This document shows positions 6,820-14,913 of a stretch of DNA of 64,000 nucleotides, one piece after another. Each line of letters opens with the position of its first letter. The first letter of the stretch is position 1. Below the pieces are notes generated by a model. The model saw nothing but the letters and a program-made list of their open reading frames with translations, had not been told where the DNA came from and ran no database searches. A program made the position numbers and the translations under genes. The stretch is from Pseudanabaena sp. M085S1SP2A07QC (lineage in GTDB: Bacteria; Cyanobacteriota; Cyanobacteriia; Pseudanabaenales; Pseudanabaenaceae). Location: the NCBI GenBank assembly GCA_020404895.1, contig JADBWK010000019.1, forward strand, positions 62,001-126,000. The letters are read 5' to 3'.

Positions 6820-6912
6820 TAGGACTTACGTAAAAACGCCATGAAAGCCTCATTTTGCCGTAGGGGCAATTCATGAATTGCCCCTACGGCTCGTTCTTTT
6901 GCGTAAGTCATA
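6820..6912. mobile_element. MITE-like element with TAGGACTTACG ends (copy 1)
   Basis: A 93-bp element with inverted ends TAGGACTTACG and CGTAAGTCATA, and a central perfect palindrome of 34 bp (6857-6890) with core GGGGCAATTCATGAATTG. It lies upstream of the DUF6883 gene. Related elements are at 30711-30808 and 38145-38237. Ends starting with TA suggest mobilisation by an IS630/mariner-type transposase, which is not in this window. Confidence 0.75.
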
Positions 6913-6945
6913 AAATAGTAAATTGATTTTAGTATATCTAATCTC

Positions 6946-7004
6946 AAGCGATCGCGATTTGATGCAGAGAAATAGGCGATCGCTATTTGATATTGAGATT
7001 TAGG
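6946..7004. repeat. HIP1-rich spacer block 10
   Basis: One spacer unit with two GCGATCGC-type sites, joined to the second copy of the shared leader. Confidence 0.75.
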
Positions 7005-7054
7005 CGATAGACATTTATGAACAATCAAAGAAATTGCGATCGCGAAGAAAGATC
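7005..7054 (+). repeat. Second copy of the shared module leader
   Basis: Matches 1638-1687 at 46 of 50 positions. Here it precedes a decayed gene pair rather than the Phd/ParE pair. Confidence 0.7.
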
Positions 7055-7079
7055 ATTTATTATTACTGATGTTAAGTGG

Positions 7080-7290
7080 AACGCAGATAATGAATCTCCT
7101 ACTGCTAGCGTGACAAGGCAAGCACGGAGGCATTGCCCTTACCTGTAGAATTCAGAACTTTCAGAAACAGAATATCAAGAACTCCAAGATTTAGGAAAGA
7201 TAGTCGATCGGATGATGTTGACCAAAGCTCATGCATGGGCAATCTACGGTGGCGCGGATATCCAGTCCCAACCCTAAATGAGTTGCTAAC
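7080..7290 (+). pseudogene. Decayed small gene, first half of a former module
   Basis: Coding traces appear in several frames. WNADNESPTASVTRQA is followed in another frame by LSETEYQELQDLGKIVDRMM and TKAHAWAI, then in a third frame by RWRGYPVPTLNELLTEA. These pieces join into one sensible small protein only if at least two frameshifts are assumed. No family name is secure. The order (shared leader, small gene, HNH-like remnant) mimics the intact modules upstream. Confidence 0.5.
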
Positions 7291-7299
7291 AGAAGCATA

Positions 7300-7481
7300 A
7301 TGTTCTTTAATCCACAAAAACAATTATGGATAGAACATTTTGCTTGGATAAATGGAGCAACTCAGGTTATTGGTGTCACAGCAACTGGTAGAGTCACAGT
7401 TACAGCTTTACGAATTAACCAATGAATATATTAGCAAAAAGAAGTATTTGGGTTGCTAGAGGCTGGCATCCACATTATTAG
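7300..7481 (+). pseudogene. HNH-endonuclease C-terminal remnant, frameshifted
   Basis: The first frame (7300-7425) reads MFFNPQKQLWIEHFAWING, then GVTATGRVTVTALRIN. That resembles the C-terminal end of cyanobacterial HNH endonucleases, where an FNPR-W-EHF string is followed by GRATV-LRMN. A second frame, overlapping from 7422, continues MNILAKRSIWVARGWHPHY and supplies the expected WVARGWHPP-like ending. The frames join by a one-base shift near 7422. The N-terminal catalytic HNH part is missing. Confidence 0.65.
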
Positions 7482-7664
7482 TCGTAATTTTTATCGCAGA
7501 TTTTGATGATGCGATCTCAATGTCTCTATAAAAGCATCTCAATCTCGTATTTTATATATATAAAAAATAAAGGAAAATATTCACCAGTCTTTACTTTAGA
7601 TTACACCCTGTCATTTGGTGATTAATATGCAGTAATTTAATTATGTGCGTTTACTTAAAGTGAT

Positions 7665-9923
7665 ATGACCCCAACCCTCCCCACCGAGCAAATCGATCGC
7701 ATTGTGTGGAATCAACACCACGACCCCTTTACAGTCCTCGGCCCCCATGAACTTGAGCAAGAAGGTAAGTCGGTATGGGTGGTTAGAGCTTATCTACCCG
7801 ACGCAGAAGCAGTATATGTAGTTAATCCCGAACAAAATAAAGAATATCCGATGCATTCCGTGCATCATCCTCACTTTTTTGAATGTGTGATCAGTGACGC
7901 GCCCCACCTGTTTAATTACCAGTTCAGAGTTAAGGCTGGAGACAGCGATCGGCTAATTCATGATCCTTACTATTTCAGATCTCCTTTACTGACAGAATTT
8001 GACGCTTACCTATTTGGTGAAGGCACTCATTACCAAATTTACGAAAAAATGGGCGCACATCCCACCACCATTGACGGTGTGAGTGGTGTTTATTTCGCAG
8101 TTTGGGCTCCCAATGCTCGTAACGTCTCAATCCTAGGCGACTTTAATAGCTGGGATGGACGTAAGCACCAAATGCGTAGAGGAAATACAGGCATTTGGGA
8201 TCTGTTTATTCCTGAATTAGTAGTTGGTACAGTTTACAAATACGAAATTAAAAGCCCTGAAGGACATATTTACGAAAAATCCGATCCCTACGGCTATTTT
8301 CAGGAAGTGCGTCCTAAAACCGCCTCGATTGTCACCGATCTCAGTACCTACGAATGGAATGATCAAGTATGGCTAGACAATCGCCGCACTGAAGATCCTC
8401 TTAAAAAGCCAATCTCCGTCTACGAAATGCATCTTGGCTCATGGATGCATGCCTCGGCAGCCAATCCTCCTGCTAGTGGATACCAGAGCGTATCAGCCGC
8501 CGATCTTAAACCTGGAGCAAGATTTCTCACCTATCGCGAACTCGCCGAAGACTTGATCCCCTATGTCAAGGAGATGGGCTATACCCACATTGAAATGATG
8601 CCTGTAGCCGAGCATCCCTTTGATGGCTCATGGGGCTATCAAGTGACGGGTTACTATGCCGCCACATCGCGTTATGGTACACCTCAAGACTTGATGTACT
8701 TCATCGATAAGTGTCACCAAAACGATATTGGCATTATTGTTGACTGGGTTCCAGCTCACTTCCCCAAAGATGGACATGGTTTATCTTTCTTTGATGGCAC
8801 GTTTCTTTACGAGCCAGAAGATGTCCGCATTGGTGAACATAAAGAATGGGGAACCAAAATTTTTAACTACAAGCGTAGTGAAGTTAAGAATTTCTTAATT
8901 GCCAATGTACTGTTCTGGTTCGACAAATATCACATTGATGGAATCCGCGTCGATGCAGTTGCCTCGATGATCTATCGCGATTACAACCGCGAACCAGGCA
9001 CATGGCTTGCCAACGAGTACGGCGGTCGTGAAAGTTTAGAAGCGATCGAGCTATTCCGCCATTTACATAGCATTCTGTTCACCTATTACCCAGGCGCTTT
9101 ATCCATTGCCGAAGAGTCCACCTCTTGGCCGATGGTGACATGGCCAGCCTATTCAGGTGGATTAGGCTTCAACCTGAAGTGGAATATGGGCTGGATGCAT
9201 GACATGCTCGATTATTTCAAACTCGATCCATATTTCCGTGGACATAACAACAATTATCTCACCTTCAGCATTTGGTATGCGTTCAGCGAAAACTTCATGT
9301 TGGCGCTTTCCCATGATGAAGTGGTGCATGGTAAGAGTCCGATGATCGGCAAGATGCCTGGTGATGAATGGCAGAAGTTTGCGAACTTGCGTTGCCTCTA
9401 TGGTTATATGTTCACCCATCCTGGCAAGAAAACCATGTTTATGGGCATGGAATTTGGACAATGGGCTGAATGGAACGTTTGGGGTGATTTGGAATGGCAT
9501 TTGTTGCAATATCCTAGCCACAAGACATTGCAAAAATATGTTGGCGATCTGAACAAACTTTTGCGATCGCTGCCTGAGCTTTACACGCAAGACTTCACTC
9601 AAGACGGATTTGAATGGATTGAGTGTAATGACACTCAGAACTCAGTCATCTCTTTCTTGCGTAAAGGTCTAGATGGCGAGTTTGTTTTGGTGGTCTGCAA
9701 CTTTACGCCTGTTGTCCATCACAACTATCGTGTTGGCGTTCCTGAAAAGGGCTTCTATAAAGAAGTTCTTAATAGCGATGCCCCGATCTACGGCGGCAGT
9801 GGTGTCGGCAATCTTGGCGGCAAATATTCCGATGACTACGGCAGTCATGGCAAGCCCTATTCTGTCGATGTGACAGCTCCGCCATTAAGTGTGGTTGTGC
9901 TGAAATATCTAGGCGAAGTCTAA
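7665..9923 (+). CDS. glgB: 1,4-alpha-glucan branching enzyme
   Basis: GlgB adds alpha-1,6 branches to glycogen by cutting and transferring a glucan segment. The 752-residue protein has a family N-terminus (DRIVWNQHHDPFTVLGPHEL), a CBM48 module (VWAPNARNVSILGDFNSWDG, about residues 145-165), then a GH13 barrel with the four conserved regions: DWVPAHFP, DGIRVDAVASMI (nucleophile Asp), SIAEESTSWP (acid/base Glu) and LSHDEVVHGK. The C-terminal all-beta domain is complete. The full length is normal for GH13 subfamily 9. A hairpin terminator follows immediately. No other glg gene is adjacent. Confidence 0.98.
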   Translation: MTPTLPTEQIDRIVWNQHHDPFTVLGPHELEQEGKSVWVVRAYLPDAEAVYVVNPEQNKEYPMHSVHHPHFFECVISDAPHLFNYQFRVKAGDSDRLIHDPYYFRSPLLTEFDAYLFGEGTHYQIYEKMGAHPTTIDGVSGVYFAVWAPNARNVSILGDFNSWDGRKHQMRRGNTGIWDLFIPELVVGTVYKYEIKSPEGHIYEKSDPYGYFQEVRPKTASIVTDLSTYEWNDQVWLDNRRTEDPLKKPISVYEMHLGSWMHASAANPPASGYQSVSAADLKPGARFLTYRELAEDLIPYVKEMGYTHIEMMPVAEHPFDGSWGYQVTGYYAATSRYGTPQDLMYFIDKCHQNDIGIIVDWVPAHFPKDGHGLSFFDGTFLYEPEDVRIGEHKEWGTKIFNYKRSEVKNFLIANVLFWFDKYHIDGIRVDAVASMIYRDYNREPGTWLANEYGGRESLEAIELFRHLHSILFTYYPGALSIAEESTSWPMVTWPAYSGGLGFNLKWNMGWMHDMLDYFKLDPYFRGHNNNYLTFSIWYAFSENFMLALSHDEVVHGKSPMIGKMPGDEWQKFANLRCLYGYMFTHPGKKTMFMGMEFGQWAEWNVWGDLEWHLLQYPSHKTLQKYVGDLNKLLRSLPELYTQDFTQDGFEWIECNDTQNSVISFLRKGLDGEFVLVVCNFTPVVHHNYRVGVPEKGFYKEVLNSDAPIYGGSGVGNLGGKYSDDYGSHGKPYSVDVTAPPLSVVVLKYLGEV

Positions 9924-9925
9924 AA

Positions 9926-9964
9926 ACATAAGAAAAGGAGCGCTTCGCGCTCCTTTTCTTATGT
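9926..9964 (+). terminator. Hairpin terminator after glgB
   Basis: Perfect stem of 18 bp with core GGAGCGCTTCGCGCTCC and A/T-rich flanks, three bases after the stop codon. Confidence 0.85.
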
Positions 9965-10049
9965 CATACACCTCGGAAACCGATCGCAGTATCCATTTTT
10001 TGGTGGTGTTTCAGATTTGTTGTAAGATAAAAGTTGGTATGTAGCGACG

Positions 10050-10430
10050 TTGATTAGATTTATGTGCCTTGTGCGGTTTGGATTGCGTGCGATCGGTTAT
10101 GTTGAGCCACATTGGCTGATGCAACAACTAGGCGCTCCTTTGGATTTTAATCTGCAAATGCCTTACATCATCTGGGTGTGGTCGATTAGAGATATGGTCT
10201 TAGCTATTTTGGTGGTCTTTTCTAATCACGTTACGATCAAAGTACTTTTATTTGCTTGCATTGCCATTGATTTGACTGATATTTGGTCAGCCCACTTGAG
10301 GGGTTTGGAGGGGCTGTTCAGCGCAACAGATACATGGTCATTAAAACTGACCGCGATCGCTGCCTTGCTTCCTGTGTCAGATGCCTTGGCTTTAATCATG
10401 CGAAGTTCTAGCCAAATACTGGAAAAATAA
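10050..10430 (+). CDS. Small integral membrane protein, DUF4267-like
   Basis: A 126-residue hydrophobic protein with about three to four membrane segments: LGAPLDFNLQMPYIIWVWSI, DMVLAILVVF, VTIKVLLFACIAIDLTDIW and a C-terminal LTAIAALLPVSDALALIM. It resembles the DUF4267 group of small membrane proteins, of unknown function. The start is uncertain: TTG at 10050 or ATG at 10062 (MCLVRFGLR). It lies between glgB and a hairpin and appears to be transcribed alone. Confidence 0.6.
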   Translation: MIRFMCLVRFGLRAIGYVEPHWLMQQLGAPLDFNLQMPYIIWVWSIRDMVLAILVVFSNHVTIKVLLFACIAIDLTDIWSAHLRGLEGLFSATDTWSLKLTAIAALLPVSDALALIMRSSSQILEK

Positions 10431-10441
10431 GCTTATCAAGT

Positions 10442-10490
10442 AGCAAAAAAGCTGTACCCTTCGCACAGCGAAGGGTACAGCTTTTTTGCT
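10442..10490. terminator. Long hairpin after the membrane protein gene
   Basis: Stem of 22 bp with a five-base loop (AGCTGTACCCTTCG arm), ending in a T-rich tail on the plus strand. Confidence 0.75.
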
Positions 10491-10518
10491 CTATTTTTTA
10501 ATTATGATGGGGTACTTA

Positions 10519-10567
10519 CAGCGACAAATGAGATAGAGCACATTGTGCCGTATCTCATTTGTCGCTG
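10519..10567. repeat. Inverted repeat with 17-bp arms
   Basis: Arms CAGCGACAAATGAGATA and its exact reverse complement around a 15-base loop. It is not next to a stop codon, so it is more likely a repeat or a regulatory RNA fold than a terminator. Confidence 0.65.
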
Positions 10568-10782
10568 CATCATCTAGCCTGTTAGGTGAAGGTAAGAAAC
10601 TTTTTGTAAATTACAATCGTCTCTTAATGCATTAACGTACTATGTTGCAGACAACCTATAAACACCAGACCAAATTTAGATTAAGTATTTAGATTTAGTC
10701 CTAGTTAAATTTGTCAGAATCTCTAAAGATACGATCTAAACTTTGCTAACCACATCATAGCCTGATATTTTCGGGGAATTTT

Positions 10783-11685
10783 ATGAGCCGTCCTTTGAAA
10801 CTTGTTTTTGAATCTGTATCTGTCTCCTTGATGGCAGCATTAATCACAGTCGCCACAGTGAGCCCTAGCTTTGCTGCCGATCCATTCCGTTCCTCAAATG
10901 CTAGGGCGATCGGTAGTGAAACCCAGAAAGCCTTTGAATTAATGTTCAAAGAAGGAAATTACACGGCAGCAGTAAAGCAGTTGGATTTAGCGGTTAGAAC
11001 TGAAGCTAGTGATCCACTCCTATTTGCTTTAAGGGCTTCTACCGCCTATGCCAAAGAAGAATACTTGCTAATGCACGATGCTGGTAAGCGAGTCAGATCT
11101 AACGCCCAAGCTTTGAAGGGTATAGACAGCCTTAGATCCTATATGTATATCGCTGTAAGCGATTTGATTGAGGCTGGATATATTGTTAAAACTGAAGGTT
11201 TGTCTAGTTCTCCTAAAGCTCTACCACTAGTGCAAAGCGTTTTTGACAATATCCAAAAAGCTAAGGATATTGACCCTAATGATCCTGAACTAAATTTGGT
11301 TAAGGGCTATATCGATATGCTAATTGCCTCGGTATTGCCTCTATCGGATCTTGAAACTGCATTGGAAAGCCTAAGGAAACATGCAGCGCCCGATTATCTG
11401 AAATGGCGTGGTATTGCTCTTGCCTATCGTGATGCACGTAAGCCTGATCTTGCATTAGATGCAGTGAATAAGGCTCTTGTCTCCGCTCCAAATAACCCAG
11501 AACTACAGTACCTGAAGGGACAGGTGTTATGGATGCAAGGCGGCAACAATATTTTGTCTGCCAAGAAGTACTTTGAAATGGCTTTGAGTAAGTCCAAGCA
11601 AATGAACCCCAGTTTATTAGCAGAAATCCGTCAGCAATGCCGTAACATTTCGGGCGGTGCAACCTGTCCTGAACAGACCAATTAA
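10783..11685 (+). CDS. Exported TPR-repeat protein (Sll0314/Alr1548-like)
   Basis: A 300-residue protein with a Sec signal peptide (hydrophobic SLMAALITVATVSPSFAA, cleavage likely after residue 32) and TPR-type helix pairs: GNYTAAVKQLDLAVR, ARKPDLALDAVNKALVSAP and ILSAKKYFEMALSKSKQMNP. Length and pattern match a conserved cyanobacterial family of TPR proteins whose role is unknown; the name Sll0314/Alr1548-like is from memory. It should act in the periplasm as a scaffold. It stands alone in the plus strand. Confidence 0.8.
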   Translation: MSRPLKLVFESVSVSLMAALITVATVSPSFAADPFRSSNARAIGSETQKAFELMFKEGNYTAAVKQLDLAVRTEASDPLLFALRASTAYAKEEYLLMHDAGKRVRSNAQALKGIDSLRSYMYIAVSDLIEAGYIVKTEGLSSSPKALPLVQSVFDNIQKAKDIDPNDPELNLVKGYIDMLIASVLPLSDLETALESLRKHAAPDYLKWRGIALAYRDARKPDLALDAVNKALVSAPNNPELQYLKGQVLWMQGGNNILSAKKYFEMALSKSKQMNPSLLAEIRQQCRNISGGATCPEQTN

Positions 11686-11730
11686 AGGTATTTCTCGTAA
11701 GAACCCACATCATCTAGACATAAGTCGGAC

Positions 11731-11813
11731 TTACCCCCTTTAATTCCCCCTTGGAAAGGGGGCAAACTAGAAATCTTGTTCCCTCCCCTTTGCAAGGGGA
11801 GGGCTAGGGTGAG
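11731..11813. repeat. Intergenic C/G-run inverted repeat
   Basis: CCCCCTTTAATTCCCCC followed by GGAAAGGGGGC and then CCCTCCCCTTTGC/AAGGGGAGGGC. This is the common interspersed cyanobacterial repeat with paired poly-C and poly-G runs. Confidence 0.7.
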
Positions 11814-11833
11814 GTAAATTTTAAAGGTATTAT

Positions 11834-11873
11834 AAAAAAGTAGGGTCAATTCATGAATTGACCCTACTTTTTT
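11834..11873. repeat. Perfect palindrome with CAATTCATGAATTG core
   Basis: A 40-bp perfect palindrome (arm AAAAAAGTAGGGTCAATTCA). The same core sits in the MITE-like elements and inside the PP2C gene at 63.2 kb. Here it lies 24 bases upstream of the HAD gene start and may also act as a terminator for the gene before it. Confidence 0.85.
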
Positions 11874-11896
11874 TATACAAATCAAAAAGAAAACTC

Positions 11897-12733
11897 ATGG
11901 CGCAAGACATTAAACTGATCGTGGTAGATATCGATGGCACGATTAGCGGTGATGCCAATCAGGTCAATGATGCAGTTAAGCAAGCGGTAAAAGCAGCTCA
12001 AGCAAAGGGTGTCAAAGTCGCGATCGCAACGGGTAGAATGTATCGCTCGGCTGTCCGATTTCACGAATTGATTGCCTCTGATATGCCATTAATTTCCTAT
12101 CAAGGCGCATTCATTAAAGATCCCAAAACCGATGAATTAGTTGGACATTGGCCAGTTGAACTTAAACAAGCGCTCTCTTTACTAGATGATTTGGGAGAAT
12201 TTGCGACTAATGACAAACTATCGATTCATATCTATGTTAATGATGAACTCTATGTTCGCAAGATGACAGCGCAAACTCAAGCCTATGCCGAACGCTCTAA
12301 AGTTGGAGTCACAGTAGTTGGTGACTTGCGAGAATTCCTGACGAGTGAAAGTACAGACCATCCGCCGACCAAGATTCTTGCCTTGAGTGATACTGCTGAA
12401 TTAGTCACAGAAATGCTCCGAGTCCTCAAGGATCGCTATACACCGCAACAACTTTATCTCACCAAATCTGTAGCAACATTCTTTGAAGCAACTAATCCGA
12501 TCGCAAATAAAGGAACTGCGGTAAAGCATTTAGCTGAGAATATTTTGGGATTTGACCGATCGCAGGTTTTAGCGATTGGTGACAATTTCAACGATTTAGA
12601 GATGATCGAATATGCAGGCATCGGCGTGGTGATGGGAAATGCTCCTGAAGGATTGAAACCTCTTGGGGATTGGGTTGCCCCAAGTGTTGAGAATGATGGA
12701 GCGGCTGTAGCGATCGAAAAATTCGTGCTATAA
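11897..12733 (+). CDS. Cof-type HAD-IIB family hydrolase
   Basis: A 278-residue sugar-phosphatase-like enzyme. Motif I is VVDIDGTISGD (two catalytic aspartates), motif II is IATGR, and motifs III and IV are KHLAENILGF and IGDNFNDLEMIEYAGIGVVM. The GDNFNDLEM string and the insertion between motifs II and III place it in HAD-IIB (Cof). Substrates are usually phosphorylated sugars or flavin phosphates; none can be assigned. The ATG at 11897 is chosen over an upstream TTG inside the palindrome. Confidence 0.9.
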   Translation: MAQDIKLIVVDIDGTISGDANQVNDAVKQAVKAAQAKGVKVAIATGRMYRSAVRFHELIASDMPLISYQGAFIKDPKTDELVGHWPVELKQALSLLDDLGEFATNDKLSIHIYVNDELYVRKMTAQTQAYAERSKVGVTVVGDLREFLTSESTDHPPTKILALSDTAELVTEMLRVLKDRYTPQQLYLTKSVATFFEATNPIANKGTAVKHLAENILGFDRSQVLAIGDNFNDLEMIEYAGIGVVMGNAPEGLKPLGDWVAPSVENDGAAVAIEKFVL

Positions 12734-12736
12734 ATC

Positions 12737-12774
12737 CTTCGAGCAAAGATTTCTAAAGCAATCTTTGCTCGAAG
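12737..12774. terminator. Hairpin after the HAD gene
   Basis: 15-bp arms CTTCGAGCAAAGATT and their reverse complement with an eight-base loop, three bases after the stop. Confidence 0.7.
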
Positions 12775-12812
12775 TGATCGAAGACTTCTTAACATTCGAT
12801 TAGGAGAAAATA

Positions 12813-13742
12813 ATGCTGCGATCGCTTTTTAAACGCTTTAAATATTTTCATGTCTCTTGGCTTTGTTGCATCGCGATCGCAGGCTGCTCAAATCCCTTCA
12901 CGACTGCAAATGCTCCTGATCAAATACGACTGGGAACTTTCAATCTGGAAAATTTTGACGGACTAAATACCGAGAAATTAGAAGCCGTGAGCCAGATTAT
13001 AGAACGCAATTTTGATGTAATCGGTTTGCAGGAAGTCAGCCCAATTGCTGCTGATAAGCTAAAAGAAAAGCTGAACAAATCCAAACAATGGGAGTTTATC
13101 TTAGGAGAGACAGGCGGTAAACAGAGAATCGCAATGTTTTATCGTAAAGATGCGATCGCTGCTCAAAAAGTAACCGAATGGCGACAGGTCAATATAACGG
13201 GAACTTTGCGATCTCCGCTTGTGACATATCTCAAGGCTGGTAAAGATTTCGACTTCACCTTAGTCGTTGTGCATCAGAAAGGTGGTGGTGGCAAAGATGC
13301 CGATCGCTTACGTCAAAATCAAAGCGACATTCTGCGCAAAGAAGTCGATAAATATCAAAAAAACACTCAATCTGATCCCGATCTGATTCTTGTCGGTGAT
13401 TTCAATAGTCCGACATGGGCTGACCAAAATCGAGGGTTACGTGATGCACCAGTGACTTTTTTGACGAAAGCGATCGAAACCGATGCAAAAGAGAACTGCT
13501 TAAAAAAACGCGGTCAGCCGAAAATGATAGATGGTCGTCCTAGATATTCTAATCGTGGCATTGGTTGCGTCATCGATCATATCGCTATTTCTAAAGTTCC
13601 CAAGGGTGCAGAAGAAGAATATATTCCTCAGTCAATACAAATTCTCGATCCTCAAAAGGATCTTGGCTTTGATAGCGATCGCACCTATTTTGCAAAAGTA
13701 TCCGATCATTTGCCCGTAAGAGCAATTTTTCGCAGTAAATAA
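12813..13742 (+). CDS. Lipoprotein of the endonuclease/exonuclease/phosphatase family
   Basis: A 309-residue EEP-superfamily hydrolase. A signal peptide ends in a lipobox (IAIAGC, Cys about residue 25), so it is predicted to be a lipoprotein. The EEP core motifs are present: LGTFNLENFDGL (Asn), IGLQEVSP (catalytic Glu), LVVVHQKGGG, LVGDFNSP (Asp/Asn) and the final KVSDHLPVRA (Asp-His). Substrate could be nucleic acid or phosphoesters outside the cytoplasm; this is not resolved. A good Shine-Dalgarno (AGGAG) precedes the ATG. Confidence 0.88.
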   Translation: MLRSLFKRFKYFHVSWLCCIAIAGCSNPFTTANAPDQIRLGTFNLENFDGLNTEKLEAVSQIIERNFDVIGLQEVSPIAADKLKEKLNKSKQWEFILGETGGKQRIAMFYRKDAIAAQKVTEWRQVNITGTLRSPLVTYLKAGKDFDFTLVVVHQKGGGGKDADRLRQNQSDILRKEVDKYQKNTQSDPDLILVGDFNSPTWADQNRGLRDAPVTFLTKAIETDAKENCLKKRGQPKMIDGRPRYSNRGIGCVIDHIAISKVPKGAEEEYIPQSIQILDPQKDLGFDSDRTYFAKVSDHLPVRAIFRSK

Positions 13743-13757
13743 TCCAGTAAATAAAAG

Positions 13758-13778
13758 AAGCGGCGCAATGCGCCGCTT
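13758..13778. terminator. Bidirectional terminator between convergent genes
   Basis: GCGGCGC stem with AAT loop, flanked by AAAAGAA and TTTTTTTA. It lies between the convergent EEP and C39 peptidase genes and can serve both. Confidence 0.85.
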
Positions 13779-13781
13779 TTT

Positions 13782-14624
13782 TTATAGCCCTGAAGGTAAA
13801 CCCGTTGGCTTACCCTTAATGCTAGTAACAATTCTGCCCCAGCCAGCTTCACCGCCTCCATCCCAAAAAATTTGCTGCATTACTGCATAGCTATAGGGAT
13901 CATAAACGCCGCCAACGCCTACATCATAGCTATCGCTAGCACCATGACGAGTGCCGTAAGGATCATGCACCAGCCAAACTTTTTTATCAGGATCATGTCC
14001 GACAACTACGCAAATGTGACCACTGCCTTTGTAGGCAAAACCTACAACTACGGGGATATTTGCTTTGAGCGATAGTAGTACGTCTTTGGCGGAGAGAGAA
14101 TAGCTAAAGTAAGAGTTAATACCAAGTTCCTTCAAAGCCCATGTTTGAGCATCATGATCGATAGTATCCCCATACTTGCCCACTAGTCGCATATAGACTG
14201 ACTCTGGCTCTGGGAATCCCTGTGCTTTTGCCATTGTTGTCAAGGCTCCATTTAGCACATAGTCGGCTAGCATAGCGTTACTAGTCGTATTACACTGTCG
14301 CCAACCAGCTCCGAAGATCGCTTGATCGTTGTCTAGTTGTGAACAATATTTGACAGGTAACTTGATCAGCTTATTGAGATCTTCCCCTTCAATTTTGATA
14401 TGAGGATCGTAGGCATAGACCTTCTGTAATTGAGACTTGCCATCCAGTGTAGGAAAGGGAGATGCAAGGGTAAGAAAAAGATGCTGATTGCGATCAGGGC
14501 TATATTCGGTGAAAAAAAATTCCTGCCCCTTTTTGATAAAAATTTTCTCGGAATCGGCTAAATCCGTTGAGCCAAGCAGCTTTTTTTTAAGAAAAGTATC
14601 TGCTTGAGCGATCGCTTTGGGCAT
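13782..14624 (-). CDS. C39-type cysteine peptidase-like protein
   Basis: A 280-residue protein with a papain-fold C39-like domain in its C-terminal half: catalytic Cys in GAGWRQCNTTSNAML (about residue 110), His in GSGHICVVVGHDPD and an Asp/Asn in WLVHDPYGTRHG. The N-terminal region (FIKKGQEFFFTEYSPD) looks like a bacterial SH3-like domain. No signal peptide, ABC transporter or bacteriocin precursor is near, so it is not a peptide exporter. Its substrate is unknown. Proteins with this arrangement are common in cyanobacteria. Confidence 0.8.
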   Translation of the reverse strand: MPKAIAQADTFLKKKLLGSTDLADSEKIFIKKGQEFFFTEYSPDRNQHLFLTLASPFPTLDGKSQLQKVYAYDPHIKIEGEDLNKLIKLPVKYCSQLDNDQAIFGAGWRQCNTTSNAMLADYVLNGALTTMAKAQGFPEPESVYMRLVGKYGDTIDHDAQTWALKELGINSYFSYSLSAKDVLLSLKANIPVVVGFAYKGSGHICVVVGHDPDKKVWLVHDPYGTRHGASDSYDVGVGGVYDPYSYAVMQQIFWDGGGEAGWGRIVTSIKGKPTGLPSGL

Positions 14625-14704
14625 AGGACAACCTCGGAATGAATGCGATAACGCTATAAATCATCGCATATCATCTATAAAATATAGCGAAATATAGCTT
14701 TTGC

Positions 14705-14755
14705 CGTTAAGCCCAAAAAGTTAATAGCGCCGCTATTAACTTTTTGGGCTTAACG
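14705..14755. repeat. Long palindrome CGTTAAGCCCAAAAAG family
   Basis: Near-perfect 51-bp hairpin with 25-bp arms and a one-base centre. It lies in the 290-bp gap between the peptidase and phosphatase genes and matches no coding sequence. Confidence 0.75.
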
Positions 14756-14827
14756 ACAATTGTGCCTACGGCACAACAAAGCCCCAATAGTATTATGTAG
14801 CTGTGAAAGAGATAGCTAGGACAAATC

Positions 14828-14882
14828 AAACGCCAAATAAATGAAGGCGGCGCTTTGCGCCGCCTTCATTTATTTGGCGTTT
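14828..14882. repeat. GGCGGCGC-type hairpin element (copy 1)
   Basis: 55-bp hairpin with arms AAACGCCAAATAAATGAAGG and a GGCGGCGCTTTGCGCCGCC tip. It is flanked by AGCTAGGACAAATC and TTCTAAGCAAAACTTTCATT, sequences also seen around the hairpins at 31.9, 39.0 and 39.9 kb. Confidence 0.75.
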
Positions 14883-14913
14883 ATGTTCTAAGCAAAACTT
14901 TCATTGCTATAAA

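Noticed and set aside
1-7004. Spacer blocks as a CRISPR array
   Set aside because: Units vary in length and sequence, there are no unique spacers of constant size between identical repeats, and genes lie between blocks.
6801-7028. Minus-strand frame of 75 codons
   Set aside because: Read across the MITE-like element and spacer; its middle (GAIHELPLRQ) is the translated palindrome.
9162-9602. 146-codon minus-strand frame inside glgB
   Set aside because: Antisense shadow of a highly conserved gene with no own signals.
10519-10567. Inverted repeat as a small RNA gene
   Set aside because: No promoter or terminator pair was visible around it; kept as a repeat only.
11300-11713. 137-codon minus-strand frame inside the TPR gene
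   Set aside because: Antisense shadow; the plus-strand protein has signal peptide and TPR repeats.
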